A DNA stretch of 64,000 bases, from NCBI GenBank assembly GCA_903916595.1, contig CAIWXI010000030.1, positions 79,604-143,603 of the forward strand. The letters are read 5' to 3'. The stretch is from an uncultured Bacteroidales bacterium (GTDB lineage: Bacteria; Bacteroidota; Bacteroidia; Bacteroidales; FEN-979). This document shows, in pieces, positions 19,006 through 28,921 of this stretch (within the stretch, counting starts at the first letter, position 1; the number at the start of each line of letters is the position of its first letter). The notes below the pieces were generated by a model. That model saw nothing but the letters and a program-made list of their open reading frames with translations, was not told where the DNA came from and did not search any database. The position numbers were made by a program, and so were the translations under genes.

Positions 19006-19860
19006 TTAATATTCCCAGAGGCTTGATTCAAATTCCAGGATTTTGTTCTTGGCTCTTTCCGATTCCAGGAGTGCATCAACACCGGTAGAATAATCGCTGA
19101 TCTTCCGGTCATATACATTTTCCTCCTTATAGATATAACTCGAGAAAATGCGTTTCATAAATACATCGTCATAGGTAAGGCGGCCGGCTACACCGTTACG
19201 CAGATTGAATTGCTCATTCCTGGCAAACAGATTACGACAGTCGGGGAAATAAATCCAGAAAAGCGGTTTGTAACCTCGGGATGTTCCATCATCGGAAAAG
19301 CTTTCCATCATCGGGCAAACCCCAAGAATACGTACCTCAAGCACCGACCTTTGTTTGTCGAAATACCAGTCTTCCTTTACCCTCAACTGTTTTACATCAG
19401 AGGCATAGAAAGGTTTTGAAATCACGGTATCAAATTCAATATCAGGATTATCCGGACGCTTTAGTCTAAGCTTTTGCTTCGTTTCAAGCTGGTCCATCAA
19501 ATCTTTATGGGCTAAGGGGACCAGAAAAAGGTCAGTTTCGGCTGAATAGGCCTGTATCGTGCCTTCCTTCATCCCGTCGAGCACAATCTGCATAAAACTT
19601 TTCCATTGGTTCTGGGGAGTTTCAGGAAAATAAAAAGGCTGGTTCATCTTCTCGCGCATGTCGATGACTCTCCAAACTCTCTTTGTCCAGATGATATCTG
19701 CCTCCCTTAAATAAGGATAAGGTATTGGTTGAACCTGAGTGATCACGGTTCTGTCATAAACACCATCTCTGGGAGGAGCTTCCAGAACTTGTGCCTGGGA
19801 AGTCAACCTGATCCCGGCTACAAATACTGCCACAAATGCAATGAAAATTATCCTTTTCAT
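19006..19860 (-). CDS. porN: T9SS/gliding ring protein GldN (PorN)
   Basis: 284 residues, the usual length. Signal peptide (MKRIIFIAFVAVFVAGIRLTSQAQ), then the GldN signature DGVYDRTVITQVQPIPYPYLREADIIWTKRVWR, and later YSAETDLFLVPL. GldN/PorN forms a periplasmic ring with the lipoprotein PorK around the outer-membrane T9SS pore and contacts PorM. Last gene of porP-K-L-M-N in the canonical order, 21 bases after porM. Confidence 0.95.
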   Translation of the reverse strand: MKRIIFIAFVAVFVAGIRLTSQAQVLEAPPRDGVYDRTVITQVQPIPYPYLREADIIWTKRVWRVIDMREKMNQPFYFPETPQNQWKSFMQIVLDGMKEGTIQAYSAETDLFLVPLAHKDLMDQLETKQKLRLKRPDNPDIEFDTVISKPFYASDVKQLRVKEDWYFDKQRSVLEVRILGVCPMMESFSDDGTSRGYKPLFWIYFPDCRNLFARNEQFNLRNGVAGRLTYDDVFMKRIFSSYIYKEENVYDRKISDYSTGVDALLESERAKNKILEFESSLWEY

Positions 19861-19881
19861 GATGTGCTGGAATATGTTTGA

Positions 19882-21480
19882 TTAATTAATTTTTAAGTTG
19901 ATGGAGGCAATAGTACGCTCGCCATCAGGTCCTTTTACAGTGATATTCTCAAACCAGAGACGTTTGTTCTTTTTGGCATTGGTGATCATCCTTACGATTT
20001 CAGGAGTCAGCCTGTTACCCTGAACCTTCACTTCAAAAATGTCGCCTGTAATGTCAGTAACGAAATTATAGGAAATTACGACGTATTTCAGGTCAAAATC
20101 AAATCCAGCCTGCATTTCAGGCACAAGGAACGGACTTGCAAGGACGATACTTTTTGAGATCACTCCTTCGCTCTTTCCTGCAATCTTGGCAACAGGGTCA
20201 GGTACACGTTTAAGTCGGGCGACATAGCTTCCCATGGTCTTGGATTTACCAGAGAATACAGCATTCACCGTGATGGTAGCTTCCCGGGTATTTTGAGGTA
20301 GGCCGCTTACGATATAATCTTTTCCTTCCAGGCGAATATTGCCCACCGAAATAGTCGGAGTAACTCTTTCAGGTCCGCCTGGAACTGAGATAGAAACAGG
20401 GTTATCAACACCAATATAGAATACGTTCATCTTGGTTGGTGAGATGGTAAGGGCAGGTTTAGCCACAATGAACTCATCTTTGAAGTGGAATGTCATCGTA
20501 TCGCCAAGAGGACTAACAATTTTAATGATCCCGGCGAATTTCTTCAATCCTTCTGATGATCCTCCGAGTTTTAGTGTAACGACCCCGTTCTGCCCTTCGA
20601 TAGGTGTTGCATTTTTAAAATTTCCAGGCGTTAGTGTATCGGCACCCAGAATGTAGCGGACATTCGGATTGGCTTTGGTATCATAGGCTGCAACCAGAAC
20701 TTCGGCAGTATACTCTTCACCAAGGAATACATAGCTGCTTTTGGGGATGACTTTAGCACGGATTACATCAAACTTCCAGTCTTCAGCCGAAACAGCGGCG
20801 AACAGATTATTGACCACATCGAATTCAGCATTATACACATCAGCTTTGATCTGGTTAAGTATAGTGACGGTAGCAGCAAGAATAGTGTGATAGAAATTAT
20901 GCATTTCCCAATTCTGTACTTCGCCATAAGAATCCTTGAACTGGCCCTCGGTGGTCAGACCCAGTTTCATGGTCCCTTGAAATTTGGGATCCAGTAAGCC
21001 TATCATCTCTTTCTTATAAATTTCAATCTTATCCCTTAAAATTCTGGCTTGTCCGGCTGACCCATCATGGGAACCCCCAATTAAATAATTTGTAGGGGCG
21101 TCATAATTGTCCTGGCGTTTAACTTTAGAAAGTGGTAAAACTTTTGCTTCCGTGTAAGTGACCTTTTCTGTTCTGGAAATCACCGTATACTTCAGACTGT
21201 CGATATAATTTGCCAGGTCTTCGGAAAGCTTCCTCGCTTTCTGAGCTCTGTCCCAGTAAGGACCTACCTTTTTCTCATTTAGCTGGTACTGGATTTTGAA
21301 CTTTGAAATAGTGTGATCGAGTTTTTTATTAAAATTCGAATTCGTATTTTCCATGGTTTCATTAACCACGATGAATGCATCAAGCATTTGCTTCGAGACA
21401 TTCAGCGCAAGTAAAGCAGTAAGCACGAGATACATCATCCCGATCATCTTTTGCCTTGGTGTCTCTTTATATCCTGCCAT
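19882..21480 (-). CDS. porM: T9SS motor protein GldM (PorM)
   Basis: 532 residues. N-terminal motif PRQKMIGMMYLVLTALLALN is the single membrane helix of PorM, followed by a long periplasmic arm of helical and Ig-like domains (D1-D4 in family structures). With PorL it forms the proton-driven motor that powers T9SS secretion and gliding. C-terminal domain carries the PorK/PorN ring contact. It is 50 bases after porL and 21 before porN. Confidence 0.96.
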   Translation of the reverse strand: MAGYKETPRQKMIGMMYLVLTALLALNVSKQMLDAFIVVNETMENTNSNFNKKLDHTISKFKIQYQLNEKKVGPYWDRAQKARKLSEDLANYIDSLKYTVISRTEKVTYTEAKVLPLSKVKRQDNYDAPTNYLIGGSHDGSAGQARILRDKIEIYKKEMIGLLDPKFQGTMKLGLTTEGQFKDSYGEVQNWEMHNFYHTILAATVTILNQIKADVYNAEFDVVNNLFAAVSAEDWKFDVIRAKVIPKSSYVFLGEEYTAEVLVAAYDTKANPNVRYILGADTLTPGNFKNATPIEGQNGVVTLKLGGSSEGLKKFAGIIKIVSPLGDTMTFHFKDEFIVAKPALTISPTKMNVFYIGVDNPVSISVPGGPERVTPTISVGNIRLEGKDYIVSGLPQNTREATITVNAVFSGKSKTMGSYVARLKRVPDPVAKIAGKSEGVISKSIVLASPFLVPEMQAGFDFDLKYVVISYNFVTDITGDIFEVKVQGNRLTPEIVRMITNAKKNKRLWFENITVKGPDGERTIASINLKIN

Positions 21481-21530
21481 TTAATTTGTCTTTTTCAGGT
21501 GAATACTCCGGATTTATTAAGATGCCAGGG

Positions 21531-22712
21531 TTATTTAATTGAGATGTTCATGGCTGAGAGCATATTGCCATATACCTTATTCATAGCTGCAATATTACTG
21601 GCCAGGGAATCCACTTGTTCTTTAAATCTACCCGTTTGAGTAACCGATGCATTCAGATTTTCAAGGAACCGTCGCATACTTTCTTCCATCTGCGATGAAG
21701 CTTCAACCTGGTTAGTTGAAGTTTGCAACTGTTTCTCAAAAACCATATTTAAATGGTTTAAATTATCCTTGTACTTGACAGTATTTGTGACAGATTCGGT
21801 AAGATTATCGGCAAATTTTCCAAGGACTGCATTGAATTTATTGGTGTTTTCCATTTGTTCATTTGATCCCTGGAGATGGAGCTCATACAAGGCGTTCAAG
21901 GCTGACAGATTACTTGAAACCCGATGCATTTGTTTGTTGTACTGTTCATTTTCCGAAGTAGAAGATACTAACGTGGCAGCAGTTTTGGAAAGCATTTCAG
22001 CTGATTCATTGTATTTCTCCATGAATTTATTTGCTGAAATTGTAGCAGCCGATATGCTTGAAGTCATATCTTTATTCACTTTGATCTCCTCCTTCAGTGA
22101 ATTTGCTACTTCCGTGTAGGCGCTGGAAAGACCGGCAGCGCTCCTGGCTGCCGACTGCATATGCTGCAGCTGCTCCTGGGAAGTACTAACACTCTGTTCC
22201 AAAACAGTAGCAGTTTTCTTATATGAATCGCTGAGTTTGGAAGCTCCGTCGGTGGCAAGTTTAACCTGGTTTACAAACTGATCATTGGTAACAGCGGCAT
22301 CTGACATTTTACCCAGCTTTGACGTTGTATCGGCAAGAGTGCGCATCCCTTCACCAAGGCTAAGTATGAGTTCAGGTCCGATCTTAGCTTTTTCGAGCAT
22401 CTTGTCAAGCTCCTGCGACACTGTTTCACCTTTAGCCAATGCCTGAGAAACATCGATATCTGCGTCATGATACATCCCGGCAAGCTGGGGGTATACCAGA
22501 CTCCAGTCGGGTTCAACATGAGGTGGTTCAAAGGCCGAAAAGAAGAATATAAGAGACTCGGTTCCTAACCCAACAATCAGCATATAATCAGCTCCCCAAT
22601 AATGATTGATCTTGAACAAAGCTCCAATAATAACTACTGATGCACCCCATCCGTACAGCTTGGCCATGAAGAGCTTGTACCCCTTAGATTTAACAAAACT
22701 CAGAAAACCCAT
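21531..22712 (-). CDS. porL: T9SS motor protein GldL (PorL), long form
   Basis: 393 residues. Two membrane helices (about 20-35 and 43-60) match PorL, with Glu52 inside TM2 in the sequence GLGTESLIFFFSAFEPPH; a Glu in this helix is the expected proton-carrying residue. The rest is a long cytoplasmic helical region rich in Ser/Thr/Asn/Gln, likely coiled coil. It is clearly longer than the 215-310 residues I associate with characterised GldL/PorL. Second last of the motor pair, between porK and porM. Confidence 0.94.
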   Translation of the reverse strand: MGFLSFVKSKGYKLFMAKLYGWGASVVIIGALFKINHYWGADYMLIVGLGTESLIFFFSAFEPPHVEPDWSLVYPQLAGMYHDADIDVSQALAKGETVSQELDKMLEKAKIGPELILSLGEGMRTLADTTSKLGKMSDAAVTNDQFVNQVKLATDGASKLSDSYKKTATVLEQSVSTSQEQLQHMQSAARSAAGLSSAYTEVANSLKEEIKVNKDMTSSISAATISANKFMEKYNESAEMLSKTAATLVSSTSENEQYNKQMHRVSSNLSALNALYELHLQGSNEQMENTNKFNAVLGKFADNLTESVTNTVKYKDNLNHLNMVFEKQLQTSTNQVEASSQMEESMRRFLENLNASVTQTGRFKEQVDSLASNIAAMNKVYGNMLSAMNISIK

Positions 22713-22761
22713 AATTTAGAATGTATTAGTTAAAATTGGTTAAAATTAATTGAACTCGTTC

Positions 22762-24129
22762 CTAATTATACACCTTGGAGGCCCTGGCCGGATTGTCATC
22801 CTTCTGACGGCCAAGGAAGTTCTGTACACAGCGGAATCCTATGTAACACTTCGATGTATCCTGGTACTCATAACCTCTGGTGGAAACACGCAGGTAATAT
22901 GCAATATCTTTCCATGAACCACCGCGAGTTACTTTGCGTTTCAAAGTTGGAGGGTCGCTGTCCTTGGCATTGTATGTATAATCGGGGTTCAAATCCCAGG
23001 TAAAATTGTAAGAAGAAGGATGGAATGCCGACCTGGTCCATTCCGCAACATTACCAGCCATATCATATAGACCAAATTCGTTGGCCGGATAGTGAGCTAC
23101 AATAACAGTGTTTAAACCTCCATCATCAATATAATTACCTCTGAGGGGTTTAAAGTTAGCGAGGAAACATCCTTTATCGTTACGGGTATATGGTCCACCC
23201 CATGGATAGGAGTTGCCGTCATATCCACCCCGGGCAGCCCATTCCCATTCAGCTTCTGTTGGAAGACGGAATTCACTGATCGAAGACTCTCCTTTCTTAC
23301 CATATAAGAAACTGTTCTTCAGCTGTGTGCGCCATATGCAGAAGGCATTGGCCTGTTTCCAGTTAACTCCAACAACAGGATAGTTGTCATATGCGGGATG
23401 CCAAAAGTATTTTTCGGTTGAAGGGTCATTAAAGGAATATGCGAAATCATGAATCCAGCAGAGAGTGTCGGGATAAACGCTGATAACTTCTTTGCGTACA
23501 TACACTGAACGGTCTTTCATACCCTGGGGACGGTTGGCAAGTCCGGCATCCTTGGTATCTGCCTGACCTCCCCATTCCTTGCGGGCTGCGGCTTTCAGAT
23601 CAACAAAATAATATTCATAATAGAGCTTGCGGGAATCAATCTCCTTAACTCTGAAATAACGTTCATTTTCGGGCAAATACATTTGGTTCAAAGCATCTCT
23701 GACATCCTGCTGCTGAGAATTCCATTCGATTTTTGTTTCCCAGTTAAGACAAGGCGGGTCAAAGGTTTCACCTGTTTTCTTGTTTTCGGAAATAAAATAA
23801 AGCTCAGGTTTTATCTCACCAAGAATCCGCCGGGCTATGGAATCCCTCACCCAGTTAACGAACTGCCGATACTCATTATTAGTGATTTCTGTCTGATCCA
23901 TGTAGAATGCCGCAACCGACACTGTACGCGGGTTATTGAGCTGGGCATAAGGTACATCTTCATCGCTTACTCCCATGGTAAAAGAACCCATTGGGATATA
24001 AACCATGCCAAAAGGATCGGGCTGATAATACCTTTTCCTTGCCTTAACCCCGGTCAGTTCTCCGTTTCCTGAGTTGCTGCAGCTTCCAAGAAAGACGAGC
24101 AGGACTAAAAACACGAGTAGTTTTTTCAT
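22762..24129 (-). CDS. porK: T9SS ring lipoprotein GldK (PorK)
   Basis: 455 residues. Lipobox LGSC with Cys17 after a short signal. The mature protein is a formylglycine-generating-enzyme (SUMF1)-like fold, shown by MVYIPMGSFTMG, FYMDQTEITNNEYRQF, GVNWKQANAFC, RLPTEAEWEWAARGG and GFRCV near the end. PorK forms the periplasmic ring with PorN. Because its own -7 box lies 82 bases upstream, expression may be partly independent of porP. Confidence 0.95.
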   Translation of the reverse strand: MKKLLVFLVLLVFLGSCSNSGNGELTGVKARKRYYQPDPFGMVYIPMGSFTMGVSDEDVPYAQLNNPRTVSVAAFYMDQTEITNNEYRQFVNWVRDSIARRILGEIKPELYFISENKKTGETFDPPCLNWETKIEWNSQQQDVRDALNQMYLPENERYFRVKEIDSRKLYYEYYFVDLKAAARKEWGGQADTKDAGLANRPQGMKDRSVYVRKEVISVYPDTLCWIHDFAYSFNDPSTEKYFWHPAYDNYPVVGVNWKQANAFCIWRTQLKNSFLYGKKGESSISEFRLPTEAEWEWAARGGYDGNSYPWGGPYTRNDKGCFLANFKPLRGNYIDDGGLNTVIVAHYPANEFGLYDMAGNVAEWTRSAFHPSSYNFTWDLNPDYTYNAKDSDPPTLKRKVTRGGSWKDIAYYLRVSTRGYEYQDTSKCYIGFRCVQNFLGRQKDDNPARASKVYN

Positions 24130-24210
24130 TTTTCGGGCAGTTGGTTGATAAAAATAAACGCTATTTCTTGAGCTTTAGTATGTGATTGTCTGGTTTTCGA
24201 ATTAAACCGG

Positions 24211-24218
24211 CAAATGTA
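24211..24218 (-). promoter_or_regulatory. Candidate -7 promoter box of porK
   Basis: TACATTTG on the minus strand matches TAnnTTTG and lies in the 100-base gap between porP and porK, just before the porP stop. It would give a leader of about 75 bases. Confidence 0.5.
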
Positions 24219-24229
24219 GTAAATTAAAT

Positions 24230-25204
24230 TTATAAAAAGCGTGTGTTACGGTAACTTCTTCTAAATTTATCGGTATCAATTTTAAGCACATAATTTAACA
24301 TTACCTCAAAACTGCCATTGCTGTATTTCATCATTTTCGATATACCAACATCATAGGCTAATCCAATTCTGAAGCCTTTTATAGTAAGTCCGGCAAGAAC
24401 AGAAACCGCATCTTCGAAGCGGTATGCAAGCCCTCCATAGAATTTGTTGTTATACCAGACAAGCCCGCTGAGGCTAAACTGGAATGTAGTCCCATCGAAC
24501 ATAACAAAAGCACTTGGCTGAAGCTGAAACGCCGGATGATTAGGGATATCCCACTGGTAGCCCCCCGTAAGATAAAACGTCCGGTTGAGCCTGTACTGTG
24601 TGTTACTACCCTTAGACTGAAGGAGCTGATCACCCGACAAACCTATATAAAATTTCTCTGGTACACGGTAATACACACCAACTGCCAGATCAAAAATCAT
24701 GTCGCTTTTTGCCTGATCCCCCTGAAGAAGCGGATCACTCGTACTAACAGGCTTGAATTTAGAATAATCAAATTTGCCATTCTGAAACCCCAGCTGCACT
24801 CCTGCCGAAAGGATCCCTGAACCGACTTCTGCCTTGTAAGCATACCCTATTTTAAGAGTAGTATTTTTAAAAAAACCGAGCTTGTCCTGTGAAACCATAC
24901 CCCCTATACCTCCGTGAATCGCACGTATAGGCGCATCAACAGTGAGGAACAAAGTCTCCGGTGCAACCTTATTCCCATCACTGTCTTTAAAACCAAACCA
25001 TTGTTCACGAATAAGGCCCGTTATGGAAATCCCACCACTCATGCCTGCAAAAGCCGGATTGAACACCATATTGTTAAACATGTAATTCGTGATCACACTG
25101 GTTTGTTGTCCCCTGCTTTCAGAAAAGCATAAAACATTTAAACACAGTAAAACCAAAGAAATATACTTAAAGAAAGGCTTTCCCTGGAGTTTTATGGCTT
25201 GCAT
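24230..25204 (-). CDS. porP: T9SS outer-membrane protein PorP/SprF family
   Basis: 324 residues from the ATG at 25204 (a TTG immediately upstream is less likely). Signal peptide with a hydrophobic core KYISLVLLCLNVLCF, then SVITNYMFNNMVFNPAFAG, the family signature, followed by GGISITGLIREQWFGF and alternating beta strands ending in a long C-terminal strand region. These 14-strand-type barrels belong to the T9SS. First gene of the porP-K-L-M-N operon. A 231-base gap separates it from the divergent yitT-like gene; no TAnnTTTG box is seen for porP there. Confidence 0.93.
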   Translation of the reverse strand: MQAIKLQGKPFFKYISLVLLCLNVLCFSESRGQQTSVITNYMFNNMVFNPAFAGMSGGISITGLIREQWFGFKDSDGNKVAPETLFLTVDAPIRAIHGGIGGMVSQDKLGFFKNTTLKIGYAYKAEVGSGILSAGVQLGFQNGKFDYSKFKPVSTSDPLLQGDQAKSDMIFDLAVGVYYRVPEKFYIGLSGDQLLQSKGSNTQYRLNRTFYLTGGYQWDIPNHPAFQLQPSAFVMFDGTTFQFSLSGLVWYNNKFYGGLAYRFEDAVSVLAGLTIKGFRIGLAYDVGISKMMKYSNGSFEVMLNYVLKIDTDKFRRSYRNTRFL

Positions 25205-25435
25205 CAAATTCCGGATGTTATCGTTTTTCGTTTCAGGCGTTAAAAGTACTGCTTTTTTTATTCAGGTCATCATTCCACCCTCGCAAGTAAGATTAATAAA
25301 CATGTTTATATCTTAAGCGATGAAGCCTGTAATTTATTATACGCAAGAACTTTTATTTTGTTACCAACGATCTTTTCATCAACTTTGTTTTCATGACTCT
25401 GCGTTTTTTTGTTTTTCCTAATAATTCTCTGACTT

Positions 25436-26332
25436 ATGGCTTTTTTTATGATCAAGGAAAAACCGTTTTCAAGAAAATGGTTTCTATCGTATGGTTTTAT
25501 TGTTGTCGGCTCTTTCATTCTGGCCTCTGCCTTTGTTCTTTTTTTTACACCCTATAAGATCATTCCAGGCGGCGTATATGGTATTTCCATCGTTCTCCAT
25601 TACGTTCTTGGAACCCCGATCGGGATGATGGCTCTGTGCTTCGACATTCCACTCACAATCATTGGAATGAAAGTACTTGGGCCAAGGTTCGGGTTCAAAA
25701 CGGTTCTGGGTTTTTCACTAACAGCCGTTTTTACAGATACCCTTACATGGCTCTGGGGATTTGAACCTCTTGTAAATGGGGATGCTTTACTGTCTTCAAT
25801 ATTTGGCGGATTGCTTTGCGGGCTTGGGCTCGGGCTTATATTCAGATCCAAGGCAACATCCGGAGGAAGCGATATTGTAGCCGCCATCATTGCCAAGTAT
25901 ACTAAATTACCGATCGGCCAGCTTATGATCATGGTGGATTCTGTAATAGTGCTCCTCGGACTATTTGTGTTCCAGGATTGGAAAATTCCTTTGTATTCGT
26001 GGATTGCAATCTTCATAACAGGCAAGGTAATCGATGGGGTCCTTGAAGGGATAAATTACGAGAAGAGTCTGTTTATTATCTCTGAAAAACACGAGGAGAT
26101 TAGAGATAAAATTATCAATAACCTAAACCGGGGAGGAACAATTATTGAAGGCCAGGGTATGTTCAACATGGCCGAACGTAAGATCATATTCACCGTTGTA
26201 AGCCGCAGGGAACTTGTTATTCTCGAAGAATATATTCATCAGATCGACCCTAAAGCATTTCTTACGGTCTTTAATGCCTCGGAGATCCTTGGAGAAGGAT
26301 TCAAGTCGCTGAAGGAGAAGATATCAGATTGA
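25436..26332 (+). CDS. YitT family membrane protein (DUF2179)
   Basis: 298 residues. At least five hydrophobic segments (FIVVGSFILASAFVLFF, MMALCFDIPLTIIGMKV, LSSIFGGLLCGLGLGLIF, LMIMVDSVIVLLGLFVF, PLYSWIAIFITGKVID) are followed by a soluble C-terminal DUF2179 domain (NYEKSLFIISEKHEEIRDKI to the end), the YitT arrangement. Substrate is unknown; YitT proteins are thought to be transporters of small molecules or to modulate them. ATG at 25436 gives the usual N-terminus; an ATG at 25448 is an alternative. It is convergent with rseP, with heptamer repeats at its stop. Confidence 0.88.
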   Translation: MAFFMIKEKPFSRKWFLSYGFIVVGSFILASAFVLFFTPYKIIPGGVYGISIVLHYVLGTPIGMMALCFDIPLTIIGMKVLGPRFGFKTVLGFSLTAVFTDTLTWLWGFEPLVNGDALLSSIFGGLLCGLGLGLIFRSKATSGGSDIVAAIIAKYTKLPIGQLMIMVDSVIVLLGLFVFQDWKIPLYSWIAIFITGKVIDGVLEGINYEKSLFIISEKHEEIRDKIINNLNRGGTIIEGQGMFNMAERKIIFTVVSRRELVILEEYIHQIDPKAFLTVFNASEILGEGFKSLKEKISD

Positions 26333-26375
26333 ATTTCGAATATCGAATATCGAATGTTGAATGTTGAATGTTGAA
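26333..26375. repeat. Heptanucleotide repeats TATCGAA and TGTTGAA
   Basis: Directly after the yitT-like stop (26330-26332): a degenerate unit, two TATCGAA and three TGTTGAA, all 7 bp. A CGATATTC at 26390-26397 can pair with GAATATCG of the tract, so it may form a bidirectional hairpin between the convergent yitT-like and rseP genes. Confidence 0.9.
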
Positions 26376-26405
26376 CGGAATAAAAAATCCGATATTCAAA
26401 ATCAT

Positions 26406-27725
26406 TTACCTGAAAAGTTTCATTATATCATTCCCGTTAGCAAAAATCAGCAGCCCGAAAAGTATCACCATCCCGACGACCTGTGCATATTCGATGAATT
26501 TATCACTGGGCTTACGTCTGAAAATGATCTCGTAAAGCAGAAACATCACATGTCCGCCATCCAATGCAGGAATCGGCAATACATTCAGAACTGCAAGCAT
26601 AATAGATAAAAATGCCGTGAGATGCCAGAAAGCCTGCCAGTCCCAGGTTGATGGGAAGATGGAGCCAATAGCAATAAAACCACCCACAGATTCATACGCT
26701 TTTTCCTGAGAGAATAAAAGTTTAATTGATTTTATATAATTGCCAACCCCTTCAAAAGCCTTAACAACGCCTGCAGGAACAGCCGTAAACAAAGTATAGG
26801 ATTTTTCTTTGAAATCAAGAAAATCGGAAGGAGGTTTTGAATACACCCCGATCAGGCCTGTGGATGGAACAGAGATTTTTAGTTTAAGTGTGTCTTTGCC
26901 CCTGAGAACCGAAACACTGACTTCCTTATTTTTATATCCCTGTAGCGCTTTTCTGAACTCAATAAAATATGGATGCAGAGTATCGTTAATGCCAAGAAGA
27001 TAGTCGCCTTTCAACATCCCGGCCTTACTGGCAGGCGCCCCGGCGCTGAAACTTGAAATCACGAAGGGAATGCGGAATGAAATAAAATCAGTCAATTTAT
27101 ATTTAATAAGCTTACTGATGAACCCTTTGGGTATTTCAATGTTCACTTTTTCACCGTTGCGCATAACCTGCATCGTTTTAGCTTCCTCAAGTACCAGAGT
27201 TTTAGGAATAGATGCAAAATCATCGACTACTTTATTGTCAATTGAAAGTATATTGTCCCCGTTCCTCAGGCCCATCTGGTAACCCGTGGAATCAACAGAA
27301 ATACCGTATTTAAGAGCCGAAACAGGCAGGTACTGATCGCCCCAGATAACAAGCAGGGTAATATAGATAACAATGGCAAGGAGCAGGTTCACGGAAACCC
27401 CTCCCAGCATAATGATGAGCCTCTGCCATGCTGGTTTTGACCTGAATTCCCAGGGCTGTGGCGGTTGCTTCAACTGTTCCATATCCATCGATTCATCAAT
27501 CATTCCGGAAATCTTTACATAGCCTCCAAGCGGAAGCCAGCCAACCCCGTATTCAGTCTCTCCTTTTTTAAATTTAAATAATGAAAACCACGGATCAAAA
27601 AACAGGTAAAACTTCTCAACCCTGGTTTTAAACAATTTCGCGGCAACAAAATGCCCCATCTCGTGTACAATCACCAGAATTGACAAACTGAGAAGAAGCT
27701 GAACAATCTTTATGAAAATTTCCAT
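26406..27725 (-). CDS. rseP: Site-2 protease RseP
   Basis: 439 residues. HEMGH at 21-25 in the first membrane helix and NVLPIPALDGGH near 385-396 supply the zinc site. One PDZ domain is recognisable in the middle (GISVDSTGYQMGLRNGDNIL), a second PDZ-like region with SKAGMLKGDYLLGINDT. It cuts anti-sigma factors and signal-peptide remnants within the membrane. Its ATG is shared by one base with the dxr stop (27725), so the pair is translationally coupled, a common order in Bacteroidota. Confidence 0.95.
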   Translation of the reverse strand: MEIFIKIVQLLLSLSILVIVHEMGHFVAAKLFKTRVEKFYLFFDPWFSLFKFKKGETEYGVGWLPLGGYVKISGMIDESMDMEQLKQPPQPWEFRSKPAWQRLIIMLGGVSVNLLLAIVIYITLLVIWGDQYLPVSALKYGISVDSTGYQMGLRNGDNILSIDNKVVDDFASIPKTLVLEEAKTMQVMRNGEKVNIEIPKGFISKLIKYKLTDFISFRIPFVISSFSAGAPASKAGMLKGDYLLGINDTLHPYFIEFRKALQGYKNKEVSVSVLRGKDTLKLKISVPSTGLIGVYSKPPSDFLDFKEKSYTLFTAVPAGVVKAFEGVGNYIKSIKLLFSQEKAYESVGGFIAIGSIFPSTWDWQAFWHLTAFLSIMLAVLNVLPIPALDGGHVMFLLYEIIFRRKPSDKFIEYAQVVGMVILFGLLIFANGNDIMKLFR

Positions 27726-28921
27726 TAATTTTTCTTTTTTGGTATTAGTGTATTAACAATAAATTCTTCAGCGTATTTAACTGAATCCCTGTGGGTTTCA
27801 ACATAATCATCATAAGAAGGCCTGCTTATGAAAGATACCGTTTGCATACAGTGTTCAATTACATCAGTCATTTCAAGAAATTTGATTTTCTCGTTGAGAA
27901 ATGCAAAAACAGCCGCTTCATTCGCGGCATTTAAGATACAGGGCATATTGCCTCCGGCCTCAAGCGCTTCATAGGCCAGGCCAAGGTTGCGGAACAGCTC
28001 CTTGTCGGGAGGTTCAAATGTAAGCTTTGGATGATCAAGGAAACTGAACCTGGGCAATGCCGATGGAAGCCTTTCGGGAAACCCAAGTGCGTACAAAATA
28101 GGCAGCCGCATATCGGGCAGACCCATCTGTGCTTTTATAGATCCGTCGATGAACTGCACAAGGGAATGTATGACAGACTGCGGATGAATAATCACGTCGA
28201 TCTGTTCAGGTTTAAGATCAAACAACCAGCGGGCTTCAATTACCTCTAATCCTTTATTCATCATCGAAGCGGAATCAATGCTGATTTTTTTTCCCATCTT
28301 CCAGTTCGGGTGATTCAGCGCTTCCTCCCTGCTTACAGTTTGAAGGTATTCCCTGCTTTTTCCCCTGAAAGGACCTCCTGAGGCCGTGAGAAAAATCTTT
28401 TCAACACTCCCCGGTTTCTCTCCTATAAGGCATTGAAAAATAGCTGAATGTTCAGAGTCAACCGGGAGGAGGGATACATTCATTGAACGGGCCTTCTCGG
28501 TCACCAGATCGCCGGCAATAACCAGAGTCTCCTTATTTGCAAGAGCAATGTTTTTCCCATATTCAATAGCCCTGAGAGTGGGCCTGAGCCCGGCATAACC
28601 AACCAGTGCACTGATAACTATATCAATCGACTCCATTTCCATAACCTGAGTTAAGGAGTCCTCGCCGGAGTATACTTTTATCTGCTCTGACTCCAGGGCT
28701 GCACACACTTTTCTGTAACATGCCTGATTTCCAATAACAACGGCATTCGGGTGGAACTCAAAGGCCTGGGTAATCAGCATATCGCAATTATTCTGGGCTG
28801 TGAGAACCTCAACCTCGAAAAGTTCAGGATTTGTCCTGATCACATCAAGAGTCTGCAGGCCTATTGAGCCAGTAGATCCCAAAAGGGCAACGCGTTTCTT
28901 AGGTAAGCTTGTACTTCCCAT
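27725..28921 (-). CDS. dxr: 1-deoxy-D-xylulose 5-phosphate reductoisomerase
   Basis: 398 residues, typical. NADPH-binding GSTGSIGLQTLDV at about 15-27; LLPVDSEHSAIFQCL; LTASGGPFRG; the metal/substrate region NHPNWKMGKKISIDSASMMNKGLEVIEA; LVQFIDGSIKAQMG. It catalyses the second step of the MEP isoprenoid pathway. It overlaps rseP by one base and follows the M23 peptidase gene directly. The MEP pathway supplies the precursors that pcrB would need. Confidence 0.97.
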   Translation of the reverse strand: MGSTSLPKKRVALLGSTGSIGLQTLDVIRTNPELFEVEVLTAQNNCDMLITQAFEFHPNAVVIGNQACYRKVCAALESEQIKVYSGEDSLTQVMEMESIDIVISALVGYAGLRPTLRAIEYGKNIALANKETLVIAGDLVTEKARSMNVSLLPVDSEHSAIFQCLIGEKPGSVEKIFLTASGGPFRGKSREYLQTVSREEALNHPNWKMGKKISIDSASMMNKGLEVIEARWLFDLKPEQIDVIIHPQSVIHSLVQFIDGSIKAQMGLPDMRLPILYALGFPERLPSALPRFSFLDHPKLTFEPPDKELFRNLGLAYEALEAGGNMPCILNAANEAAVFAFLNEKIKFLEMTDVIEHCMQTVSFISRPSYDDYVETHRDSVKYAEEFIVNTLIPKKKN

